DNA of 17,966 bases from MGBC114844 sp910585855 (GTDB lineage: Bacteria > Bacillota > Clostridia > Lachnospirales > Lachnospiraceae), in the NCBI GenBank assembly GCA_965646165.1, contig CBFFYP010000086.1, positions 1 to 17,966 of the forward strand, in the 5' to 3' direction. A program made the position numbers and the translations under genes. The notes below the pieces were generated by a model. That model saw only the letters and a list, made by a program, of their open reading frames with translations, was not told where the DNA came from and made no database searches. Below are positions 8,291-15,034 of the stretch, piece after piece; the stretch's first letter is position 1; the number at the start of each line of letters is the position of its first letter.

Positions 8291-8588
8291 TCATTCTGCG
8301 CTGTACCACCTTACTTCACTGCTTCGCAAAAAACGATAACAGCCTCCTGCCCGATAACGTGGGCGAATCCGTGACAACCTACTTTATGTCCCGTTTCTAT
8401 CCATTACTCCTTTTCAACACAGACAAAACAAAACCAGTTCAGCCATCCTGTTCCAAAGCTACCTTCCTTCCAAATCTTACGCAGAAAGCCTTTCAGCCGA
8501 TGAACTTTCCTCTCTAAGCGTTTCCTTTGAAGTACTCCTCTTCTTCTCTACATTTCCCAAATTCATAAATATTGCTAATTCCTACTTT
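8257..8588 (-). ncRNA. T-box leader of valS (tRNA-Val sensing)
   Basis: On the minus strand the leader carries AAGGTGGTACAGCG (8312-8299), a clear T-box sequence that pairs with the uncharged tRNA acceptor end in the antiterminator. It is followed by an intrinsic terminator. A purine-rich Stem I start (GAGGAGTAC near 8540) is visible. With uncharged tRNA-Val the antiterminator forms and valS is transcribed. I could not fix the specifier codon with confidence; valine is inferred from the gene downstream. The 5' end is set about 7 nt after the -10 box. Confidence 0.88.
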
Positions 8589-8594
8589 ATAGCT

Positions 8595-8623
8595 ACTATA
8601 ATAAAAGCCACAAAATTTGTCAA
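8595..8623 (-). promoter_or_regulatory. Promoter of the valS T-box transcript
   Basis: Consensus -35 TTGACA (8623-8618), a 17-bp spacer and -10 TATAGT (8600-8595) on the minus strand. It starts 19 nt beyond the DUF1292 stop codon, so valS has its own transcription start. Confidence 0.85.
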
Positions 8624-8641
8624 GCACTTTTTTTATTTTCC

Positions 8642-9019
8642 CTAGTCTTCCTCCACAATGTCCGCAATCTCTTCCAGTTCTTCTTCTAACTCGTCCAATT
8701 CCTCCTCATCTACCCACTCATCATACTCTTCCATATCCAACAATTCATCAAAAGCATCCGCTGCCATCTCATACTCATCATCATCTTCAATATTCGACAA
8801 ATCCGGATTCCCATCTTCGTCTTCTTCATATCGATACAAATAAACTTCTCCCGTATCTGCAGCTTCTCCCTCCATAGGAAGCAATGCAATATAATCTTTT
8901 CCATCTACCGGATAAATTGCAATAACCGCACATTCCACCTCTTCCCCATCATCTAAAGTTAATGTAACCGTATCATCAAATTCCATATCTAATTCTTCAT
9001 TTTCTCCATTCTTTCCCAT
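8642..9019 (-). CDS. DUF1292 family acidic protein
   Basis: A 125-residue, extremely acidic protein. The N-terminal half has the DUF1292 pattern: TVTLTLDDGEEVECAVIAI, then DYIALLPMEG and VYLYRYEEDEDG. The C-terminal half (about residue 75 on) is an Asp/Glu tail ending DELEEELEEIADIVEED. DUF1292 proteins are small cytosolic Firmicutes proteins of unknown function. The ATG follows AGTGAGGTT at a proper distance. It is co-oriented with valS but separated by the valS promoter. No terminator is seen after its stop. Confidence 0.85.
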   Translation of the reverse strand: MGKNGENEELDMEFDDTVTLTLDDGEEVECAVIAIYPVDGKDYIALLPMEGEAADTGEVYLYRYEEDEDGNPDLSNIEDDDEYEMAADAFDELLDMEEYDEWVDEEELDELEEELEEIADIVEED

Positions 9020-9264
9020 TTATAACCTCACTTCCCGTCCTACTTATGACGATCTTATTTTATAGTTAATTTCTTCTTCCACTTTATCAACTACGTGGAT
9101 AAAAAGCAATACTCTGCTTTCTATATAGAAGCATATCACACTTTGGAAATGATTGCAACTTAGAAGTATAAAAATCTTTAATTAGACTTTTGAATATAGA
9201 GTATAAATTCTTAGAAAAATAAAAGTTTGAACGCAATTCTCCTTTTGTTTCGGAGCCAAGAAAC
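9020..9264. other. Intergenic region without recognised gene
   Basis: AT-rich sequence between the divergent DUF1292 and asnB genes. A weak minus-strand promoter for DUF1292 may include TTGATA near 9088, but the -10 is unclear. No reading frame with a ribosome binding site is seen. The remainder of the intergenic space up to 9416 holds the hairpin at 9265-9314 and the asnB leader. Confidence 0.4.
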
Positions 9265-9314
9265 AGCCAGATTCGAAAACAGCAGGCTGCCTACTGTTTT
9301 CGAATCTGGCGTCC
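9265..9314 (+). repeat. Perfect hairpin with the GGCGTC boundary (minimal relative of the structured elements)
   Basis: GCCAGATTCGAAAACAG (9266-9282) and CTGTTTTCGAATCTGGC (9294-9310) pair over 17 bp without mismatch around an 11-nt loop that contains AGGCTGCCT. The left boundary is CAGCC and the right is TGGCGTCC, the same boundaries as the elements at 5325, 14706 and 14933, but it has none of their conserved core. No U-run follows, so it is not a plain terminator. Confidence 0.6.
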
Positions 9315-9416
9315 CCCTGTCCCCCTCATTTGATATTTACAAAAAAGAAACAAAACCCGTTTTTCTACATATACTAAGCATATAAAATTCTATTTCTTAT
9401 AAGGAGGTCTTTCACT

Positions 9417-11279
9417 ATGTGCGGAATAGCCGGTTTCTGCGATTTTCATAGATCTTTTACCCACAATCAGCCACTTTATCGCCAAATCTGCGAAACAATG
9501 GGAAAAACTTTGCATCACCGTGGACCAGACAGCTTTGATGTTTCTATCAATGAAAACTTTGCCTGTGCCCATGCCCGCCTCGCTGTTATCGATCCTGACG
9601 GCGGTGCTCAGCCAATGCATCGAACCGTAGACGGACACGAATATATTATTGTCTATAACGGAGAACTTTATAATACACCGGAATTAAAATCCGAACTTAT
9701 TTCCAGAGGATACTCCCTTACTACATCCAGCGATACAGAAGTTCTGCTCTATACCTATATCGCTTTTGGAGAATCTGCTGCCGAAAAACTAAACGGTATC
9801 TATAGTTTTGCTATCTGGGACGGACTGCGGCATGGCGTATTTCTATGCCGGGATCGCTTTGGCGTAAAACCATTATTCTACAGCTTTTTTGATGACCGCT
9901 TTCTATTTGCTTCCGAAATCAAAGCCATCCTTGCCTATCCGGGAAAAGAAGCAGTCATTGGAACGTATGGCTTATGTGAAATCTTTGGATTAGGTCCTGC
10001 ACGTTCTCCGGGCTGCGGAGTCTATAAAGGAATTCATGAAATCCAGCCGGGCTATGCTGCCTATGTAGACTACTCTGGAATTCGCTGCTACCCATATTTT
10101 ACTCTGACTGCAAAAGAACATACCGAAACTTATGAACAGACAGTAGAACATGTCCGCTTTTTGCTGACTGATGCAATCAAAAGACAGCTTGTTTCGGATG
10201 TTCCGCTCTGCACGCTGCTTTCAGGCGGTGTGGATTCCAGCCTGATTTCTTCTGTTGCCTCTTCTCTATTAAAAAAAGAGGGAAAACGTCTTTCCACTTA
10301 TTCTTTTGATTATATCGACAATACAAAATACTTCAAAGCATCCTCTTTTCAGCCTTCGGAAGACCGTCCTTATGTACAGATTATGGTAAATACATTAGAT
10401 ACCGATCACACCTACCTTTACTGCAGCAATCAGGAACTCTATCAATGCCTTTTTGAAGCAGTAAAAGCCAAAGATTTGCCAGGAATGGCAGATGTAGACT
10501 CCTCTATGCTTCACTTTGCCAGAAAGATCAAGCAGCATCACACTGTCTGCCTGTCGGGAGAATGTGCCGATGAAATCTTTGGTGGCTATCCATGGTTTCG
10601 AGATGAAGAAATCTACAAAAAGAAAACCTTCCCATGGTCAAAAAATTTCTCTTTCCGCCGGGAAGTGTTAAATCCAGAAGTTGCTGCTCTTCTTCCACTG
10701 GAAGAATATGTTGCTGCTCAATATGAAAAAACCATGGCAAGGGTATCCTATCTGCCGGAAGACGATGCCGTAAGGAAACGTCAAAGAGAAATCAGCTATC
10801 TAAATACTTCTTGGTTTATGACAACTCTGTTAGATCGCAAGGATCGTATGACTATGGCTTCTGGATTAGAAGTTCGTGTTCCATTTGCCGATCACCGCTT
10901 AATTGAATACCTTTATAATGTCCCTTGGGAATATAAATATCACAACCAAGAAGTCAAAGCCCTTCTTCGGGATGCTTTTTGCGACTACCTTCCAGATGCT
11001 GTACTGCATCGAAAGAAGTCCCCTTATCCAAAAACCTACCATCCAGAATACGAATCTCTTTTAAAAACAAATCTCAAAGCCATTTTAAAAGATTCCAACG
11101 AACCGCTTCATAAATTGGTCAACTCCGATTATCTCTATACCCTTATGGACAGCCCGTCTGACCTAGGAAAACCATGGTTTGGACAGCTTATGACAGTTCC
11201 TCAGATGTATGCTTATCTAATTGAAATCAATGACTGGCTAAAATCCTATTCGATTCATTTAGATTTCAATACACAATAA
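9417..11279 (+). CDS. asnB: Asparagine synthetase (glutamine-hydrolysing)
   Basis: 620 residues, full-length class II amidotransferase plus synthetase. The N-terminus is MCGIAGF with the catalytic Cys2 exposed after Met removal. The glutaminase domain shows YNGELYN (80-86) and SDTEVLL (105-111). The synthetase domain has the PP-loop SGGVDSS (269-275) and, further on, LSGECADEIFGGYPWF, a classic AsnB motif. It makes Asn from Asp, Gln and ATP in the cytosol. The ATG follows AAGGAGG at 9401-9407. The S8 protease gene starts 17 nt after its stop with its own AGGAGG, so the two are an operon. Nothing suggests a lasso-peptide cyclase: no RRE, McjB-like gene or precursor is adjacent. Confidence 0.95.
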   Translation: MCGIAGFCDFHRSFTHNQPLYRQICETMGKTLHHRGPDSFDVSINENFACAHARLAVIDPDGGAQPMHRTVDGHEYIIVYNGELYNTPELKSELISRGYSLTTSSDTEVLLYTYIAFGESAAEKLNGIYSFAIWDGLRHGVFLCRDRFGVKPLFYSFFDDRFLFASEIKAILAYPGKEAVIGTYGLCEIFGLGPARSPGCGVYKGIHEIQPGYAAYVDYSGIRCYPYFTLTAKEHTETYEQTVEHVRFLLTDAIKRQLVSDVPLCTLLSGGVDSSLISSVASSLLKKEGKRLSTYSFDYIDNTKYFKASSFQPSEDRPYVQIMVNTLDTDHTYLYCSNQELYQCLFEAVKAKDLPGMADVDSSMLHFARKIKQHHTVCLSGECADEIFGGYPWFRDEEIYKKKTFPWSKNFSFRREVLNPEVAALLPLEEYVAAQYEKTMARVSYLPEDDAVRKRQREISYLNTSWFMTTLLDRKDRMTMASGLEVRVPFADHRLIEYLYNVPWEYKYHNQEVKALLRDAFCDYLPDAVLHRKKSPYPKTYHPEYESLLKTNLKAILKDSNEPLHKLVNSDYLYTLMDSPSDLGKPWFGQLMTVPQMYAYLIEINDWLKSYSIHLDFNTQ

Positions 11280-11295
11280 AATCAGGAGGTATTGT

Positions 11296-13035
11296 ATGGA
11301 TGAAACAAACTCAAAAGCGGAAACTTGCCGCAATATGATTCTTTCTGAAGATTACGTTGACTTAATCTTAAATATCGGAAGACCCGATCAATCCATTCCT
11401 ACAGAAGATCTTGGCTGTTTTGAAATTATCAACAACCGATTTGCTATCTTTCACTATCCAATCAATGCCATACCCGATCTCTCTGCAGTCACTTACAGTC
11501 ATCGTGTTTTTCCGAAACTCTATGGTCTGCAGGATACTACCAGTATGGAATCTGCCGGTATTATACGTCTGCGCAACCTTGCAGGCAGCCGATTCCGTGG
11601 AAAAGGTGTTTTAATCGGTATTGTAGATACCGGAATCGACTATACCCACCCCGTTTTTCGTTTTTCCGACGGAAGCACAAAAATAGAAGCCATCTGGGAT
11701 CAAACCATACAGTCTGGTACTCCGCCAGAGGGTTTCTATTACGGAAGTGAATATAAAAAAGAAGAAATTAACGCTGCTCTGGAAAATGAAAATCCCTATT
11801 CTATCATTCCGTCTATTGATACCATAGGACATGGCACTTTTTCCGCCGGAATCGCTGCCGGATTTGATTATCCAGAAAATGATTTCAGCGGAGCTGCTCC
11901 AGATGCTTCAATTGCCATGGTAAAATTAAAACCAGCAAAACAGTTTTTCCGAGACTACTATTTAGTCGCAAAAGATGCCATCTGCTATCAAGAAACCGAT
12001 ATTTTTAACGGTGTCAGCTATCTTCTTCAATTAGCAGATTCTATGAATGTTCCTTTAGTCATCCTTTTAGCACTTGGTACAAATAATGGCGGGCATATTG
12101 GAAGTTCTAATTTGTCCAGTTATCTGCACAACCTTTCTGAACTCTATAACGTTGCTATCGTAATTTCTGCCGGAGAAGAGGGAAACCGTGCCCTTCACTA
12201 CCAAGGAGATTTCTCTAATATAAAGAAAGCAATTCCTTCCTCTAATGCCTACGAAACCGTAGAAATTTTAGTAGGAGAAAATGAATTAGGATTCTGCGCC
12301 GAACTTTGGACGCAGCTCCCCTCTTATGCTACAATCTCTGTTGTATCTCCAAGCGGAGAAATTTCACCCAGAAATACCGGCAGCCTTGGAATGAATTATG
12401 ACTACCGGTTTCTGTTTGAAAATACTAAAATTTCCATACACTACCGTCTAATTGGCGGATATCTTGGTGACGTTATGATTTTTTTACGGGTAGAAGCTCC
12501 TGTTCCGGGTATATGGAAACTCAGAATCTATCCCAGTGAGGGTTCAGACGGGCTCTACGATATCTGGCTTCCGATTCATGAATTTTTAAGCTCAGATACA
12601 CGTTTTTTAAAACCAAATCCGAATATTACCATAACCGAACCCTCTACTACTTTAAATGCCATCACGGTATCTACCTATAATCATGCCGACGACAGTATCT
12701 ATCTTTACTCTGGCAGAGGTTTTACCAGAGGAGTTGCAGTAAAGCCAGATCTTGCCGCACCCGGCGTCAATGTCTACGGTCCGCTGCCGGAAAATCGTTT
12801 TGGTATTCGTACAGGTTCTTCGATTGCTGCTGCCCATGTAGCAGGCGCTTCCGCCGTACTTCTGTCTTGGGGTGCAATCGAAGGAAATGCCCCTTTTCTA
12901 GACAGCAGCACTCTAAAAGGATATCTGATACGAGGAGCAAATCGAAAACCTTCTCTATCCTATCCAAACCGGGAATGGGGATACGGAAGCCTTGATCTCT
13001 ATCAAAGTTTCAATGTCCTTCGTCCTTCCGAATAA
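11296..13035 (+). CDS. Intracellular S8 (subtilisin-like) serine protease, Csp-like
   Basis: A 579-residue S8 family protein of the type common in Clostridia, related to Csp germination proteases. The triad is visible: Asp111 in GIVDTGIDYTHP, His179 in GHGTFSAG, Ser509 in GSSIAAAHVAGA. The long insert of about 220 residues between the His-containing half and the Ser motif is typical of this group. No signal peptide is present, so it is probably cytoplasmic, or spore-associated if the organism sporulates. Oddity: the oxyanion-hole position, usually Asn in AGNEG, is Glu294 (SAGEEG). The usual Pro after the Ser motif is Ala513. Activity may therefore be reduced or altered. Operon with asnB, and convergent with clpX after a 35-nt gap. 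Confidence 0.88.
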   Translation: MDETNSKAETCRNMILSEDYVDLILNIGRPDQSIPTEDLGCFEIINNRFAIFHYPINAIPDLSAVTYSHRVFPKLYGLQDTTSMESAGIIRLRNLAGSRFRGKGVLIGIVDTGIDYTHPVFRFSDGSTKIEAIWDQTIQSGTPPEGFYYGSEYKKEEINAALENENPYSIIPSIDTIGHGTFSAGIAAGFDYPENDFSGAAPDASIAMVKLKPAKQFFRDYYLVAKDAICYQETDIFNGVSYLLQLADSMNVPLVILLALGTNNGGHIGSSNLSSYLHNLSELYNVAIVISAGEEGNRALHYQGDFSNIKKAIPSSNAYETVEILVGENELGFCAELWTQLPSYATISVVSPSGEISPRNTGSLGMNYDYRFLFENTKISIHYRLIGGYLGDVMIFLRVEAPVPGIWKLRIYPSEGSDGLYDIWLPIHEFLSSDTRFLKPNPNITITEPSTTLNAITVSTYNHADDSIYLYSGRGFTRGVAVKPDLAAPGVNVYGPLPENRFGIRTGSSIAAAHVAGASAVLLSWGAIEGNAPFLDSSTLKGYLIRGANRKPSLSYPNREWGYGSLDLYQSFNVLRPSE

Positions 13036-13070
13036 AAAATCTATCCTACTAAAGCAGCCATTTTATATCT

Positions 13071-14516
13071 CTATTTTTGTAAAAGGGCAGGCTGACTGTT
13101 GCCTCTCATTTCAATCAATGGTCCGCCTGTATTTTCTATATAGGCTTTCGTTACCGTTACTCTGCCGATATTGTCATCCTTTGGAATTTCATACATGATA
13201 TCTAGCATAAATTCTTCTATAATTGCACGAAGGGCTCTGGCACCGGTATCTTTTTCCATTGCCTTTTGTGCAATCGCTTCCAAAGCATCTTCTTCAAAAA
13301 TAAGCTGTACTTCATCCATTGCCAATAGACATTCATACTGTTTTAAAATCGCATTTTTCGGCTCTTTTAAAACTCGAATCAACATCTCCTTTGAAAGTCC
13401 CTCTAAAGCAAAAATAATCGGAAGCCGCCCTAAAAACTCTGGTATCATTCCAAAAGTACGCAGATCTTCTACCGTCACTTTCGACAGTATATTTCTTTCT
13501 TTATCATATTTATCTTTTAATTCCCCGGAAAATCCCATAGTAGAATGTTTATTCAGCCGTTCCTTAATCACATCCTCTAAATCAGGAAATGCTCCGCCGC
13601 AAATAAATAAAATATTGCTGGTATTTACCGTAGCCAACGGCACCATTGCATTTTTACTGTTTGCCCCTACCGGAACTTCCACATCCGCTCCCTCTAACAG
13701 TTTCAGCATCCCCTGCTGTACAGACTCTCCGCTTACATCCCGGCTGTGTGTGTTTTTCTTCTTTGCAATCTTATCAATCTCATCAATAAAAATAATTCCC
13801 CGCTCGGCTCTGTCCACATCATTGTCGGCAGCGGCAAGCAGTTTGGATACTACACTTTCAATATCATCTCCGATATAACCTGCCTCCGTTAAAGAAGTGG
13901 CGTCTGTAATAGCAAGCGGCACATCTAATAGTTTTGCCAGTGTCCGTACCAAATAGGTCTTTCCGCTTCCGGTCGGACCAATCATTAACATATTGGACTT
14001 TTCAATTTCTACATCCGAATTACGCTTTTCATCCATTGCCGCAATTCTTTTATAATGATTATAAACTGCTACGGAAATTACCTTTTTTGCATGTTCCTGT
14101 CCGACCACATAGTCGTCTAATTTTTCCTTTATCTTATGAGGAGCAGGCATTTTTTGAATCTGGAATATCGGTTCTGCCTTTTTTTCTTCCTTTGGCTTTT
14201 TCTTTTTTAACTTCTGACGCTGAGGAATTTCTCCATGCATATCGGAAAGATTCACAAAATTCAAATTAGAAAGTTTCATTAAATCTGCATACTGCATACC
14301 AGTAGAACCCTGAATCGAATCAAATGTCTTTTGCATACAATCCATGCAGACACAAATATTTCCGGGCATTTCCACCATTTTTCCAGCTTTGCTCTCTGGA
14401 CGGCGGCACATATAACAAATCTTTTCATAATCATCTGTCTTTTTAGAAGTATCCGCTGTTGAAGCATTTTGTACTTGTGTTGTTTTATTCTCATTGTTGT
14501 TCTTATTTTCACTCAT
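13071..14516 (-). CDS. clpX: ATP-dependent Clp protease ATP-binding subunit ClpX
   Basis: A 481-residue AAA+ unfoldase that feeds substrates to ClpP. It has the N-terminal zinc-binding domain (Cys34, Cys37, Cys57, Cys60), Walker A GPTGSGKT (180-187), pore loop GYIGDD (213-218), Walker B FIDEID (243-248) and sensor-2 GARALRAI near the C-terminus. The ClpP-docking IGF tripeptide appears as MGF (327-329). It is longer than the usual ~420 residues because of a 30-residue Asn/Lys-rich N-terminal extension and a Lys-rich linker around 100-115. It is not next to clpP or tig here, so it may be a second, ClpX-like paralogue. GAAAGGA lies about 12 nt before the ATG. Confidence 0.93.
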   Translation of the reverse strand: MSENKNNNENKTTQVQNASTADTSKKTDDYEKICYMCRRPESKAGKMVEMPGNICVCMDCMQKTFDSIQGSTGMQYADLMKLSNLNFVNLSDMHGEIPQRQKLKKKKPKEEKKAEPIFQIQKMPAPHKIKEKLDDYVVGQEHAKKVISVAVYNHYKRIAAMDEKRNSDVEIEKSNMLMIGPTGSGKTYLVRTLAKLLDVPLAITDATSLTEAGYIGDDIESVVSKLLAAADNDVDRAERGIIFIDEIDKIAKKKNTHSRDVSGESVQQGMLKLLEGADVEVPVGANSKNAMVPLATVNTSNILFICGGAFPDLEDVIKERLNKHSTMGFSGELKDKYDKERNILSKVTVEDLRTFGMIPEFLGRLPIIFALEGLSKEMLIRVLKEPKNAILKQYECLLAMDEVQLIFEEDALEAIAQKAMEKDTGARALRAIIEEFMLDIMYEIPKDDNIGRVTVTKAYIENTGGPLIEMRGNSQPALLQK

Positions 14517-14617
14517 TGCCTTATCATTCCTTTCTATTTCACGATTTCCGTTACTAAGACAAAAAACTCTTTTTCTCTCGTATTTATTTTATATCAATTT
14601 TTCTTTTTTCGCAATGG

Positions 14618-14643
14618 AAAAAGGCACAGCAATCTGTACCTTT
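14618..14643 (-). terminator. Terminator-like hairpin on the minus strand upstream of clpX
   Basis: On the minus strand AAAGGTACAG (14643-14634) pairs with CTGTGCCTTT (14629-14620), loop ATTG, followed by a short T-run. The T·G pair is tolerated only on this strand (on the plus strand it is a C/A mismatch). It would end transcription coming from the element at 14706-14850 or from htrA, before the clpX promoter. Confidence 0.5.
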
Positions 14644-14705
14644 CTTTTTTCCTTTTTTCATCCAGCCGCCCTATACTAATTATAACTTACAGAAGGATGC
14701 TGAGA

Positions 14706-14850
14706 GGACGCCGAAAGCGGAAGGAAGGTCTATTCCGAGCCCGCTTGCGCTTAGCATTTCCTCGTAGCGGACACTAAGACGCTAGAATACAGCGTCTAAG
14801 TGCCGACGGGAAATGATGACCCTTCATAGACCTTCCTTCCGCTTTCAGCT
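14706..14850 (-). ncRNA. Structured hairpin element, copy 2 (long form, inverted)
   Basis: On the minus strand this copy matches the element at 5325-5469 almost base for base in the core. The few differences lie in the internal loop (GCA to GAA), one wobble position (GAGTC to GGGTC), the apical loop and the tetraloop (GAAA to GCAA). The outer arms (14846-14826 and 14733-14713) are a perfect 21-bp helix of different sequence from copy 1. Boundaries are TAGCT at the left and GGCGTCC at the right. It lies between clpX and htrA, with a terminator-like hairpin 63 nt downstream. Confidence 0.65.
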
Positions 14851-14877
14851 ATGACTACCAACCGCAAAATTATATTG

Positions 14878-14906
14878 TTGTAAAAATTTACAGCCAGTTT
14901 TTACAA
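14878..14906. repeat. AT-rich hairpin between the two elements
   Basis: TTGTAAAAA (14878-14886) pairs perfectly with TTTTTACAA (14898-14906) around an 11-nt loop. There is no U-run after it on either strand. It may be part of the 3' region of htrA. No function is visible. Confidence 0.4.
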
Positions 14907-14932
14907 TCACTCTGTTTTCCGATGGAAATACG

Positions 14933-15017
14933 TAGCCAAAAACCAAAGGAAGGTCTGCGCAGGGTCATCATTTCCGAGAGCGGACCCGGAGTAGACCTTC
15001 CTTTGGTTTTTGGCGTC
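14933..15017 (+). ncRNA. Structured hairpin element, copy 3 (short form)
   Basis: Arms 14935-14956 and 14993-15014 form a perfect 22-bp helix, extended by G·T and C-G. Then come the GCA/GGA internal loop (14959-14961/14988-14990) and GGGTC/GACCC (14962-14966/14983-14987), where the partner changes in step with the other copies. The conserved ATCATTTCC and GCG follow, but the 12-bp inner arm and the GNRA hairpin of the long form are missing. Boundaries are TAGCC and TGGCGTC. It ends 17 nt from the htrA stop codon. Confidence 0.62.
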
Positions 15018-15034
15018 TTTCTGCGACTTCCCCC

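Noticed and set aside
8617..8877. Plus-strand frames giving Ser- or Pro-rich proteins opposite the DUF1292 gene
   Set aside because: They mirror the Asp/Glu-rich codons of the real minus-strand gene; no start signal is seen.
9417..13035. asnB plus protease as a lasso-peptide or RiPP cluster
   Set aside because: AsnB has an intact glutaminase domain, and there is no precursor peptide, RRE domain, McjB-like protease or exporter nearby. An ordinary biosynthetic enzyme next to a protease is more likely.
13171..13878. 235-codon plus-strand open frame inside clpX
   Set aside because: It is fully antisense to well-supported clpX; the Ser-rich product reflects the complementary codons.
5325..15017. 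Structured elements as CRISPR repeats or simple intrinsic terminators
   Set aside because: There is no regular repeat-spacer spacing, copies lie far apart in different orientations, and no U-run follows the stems.
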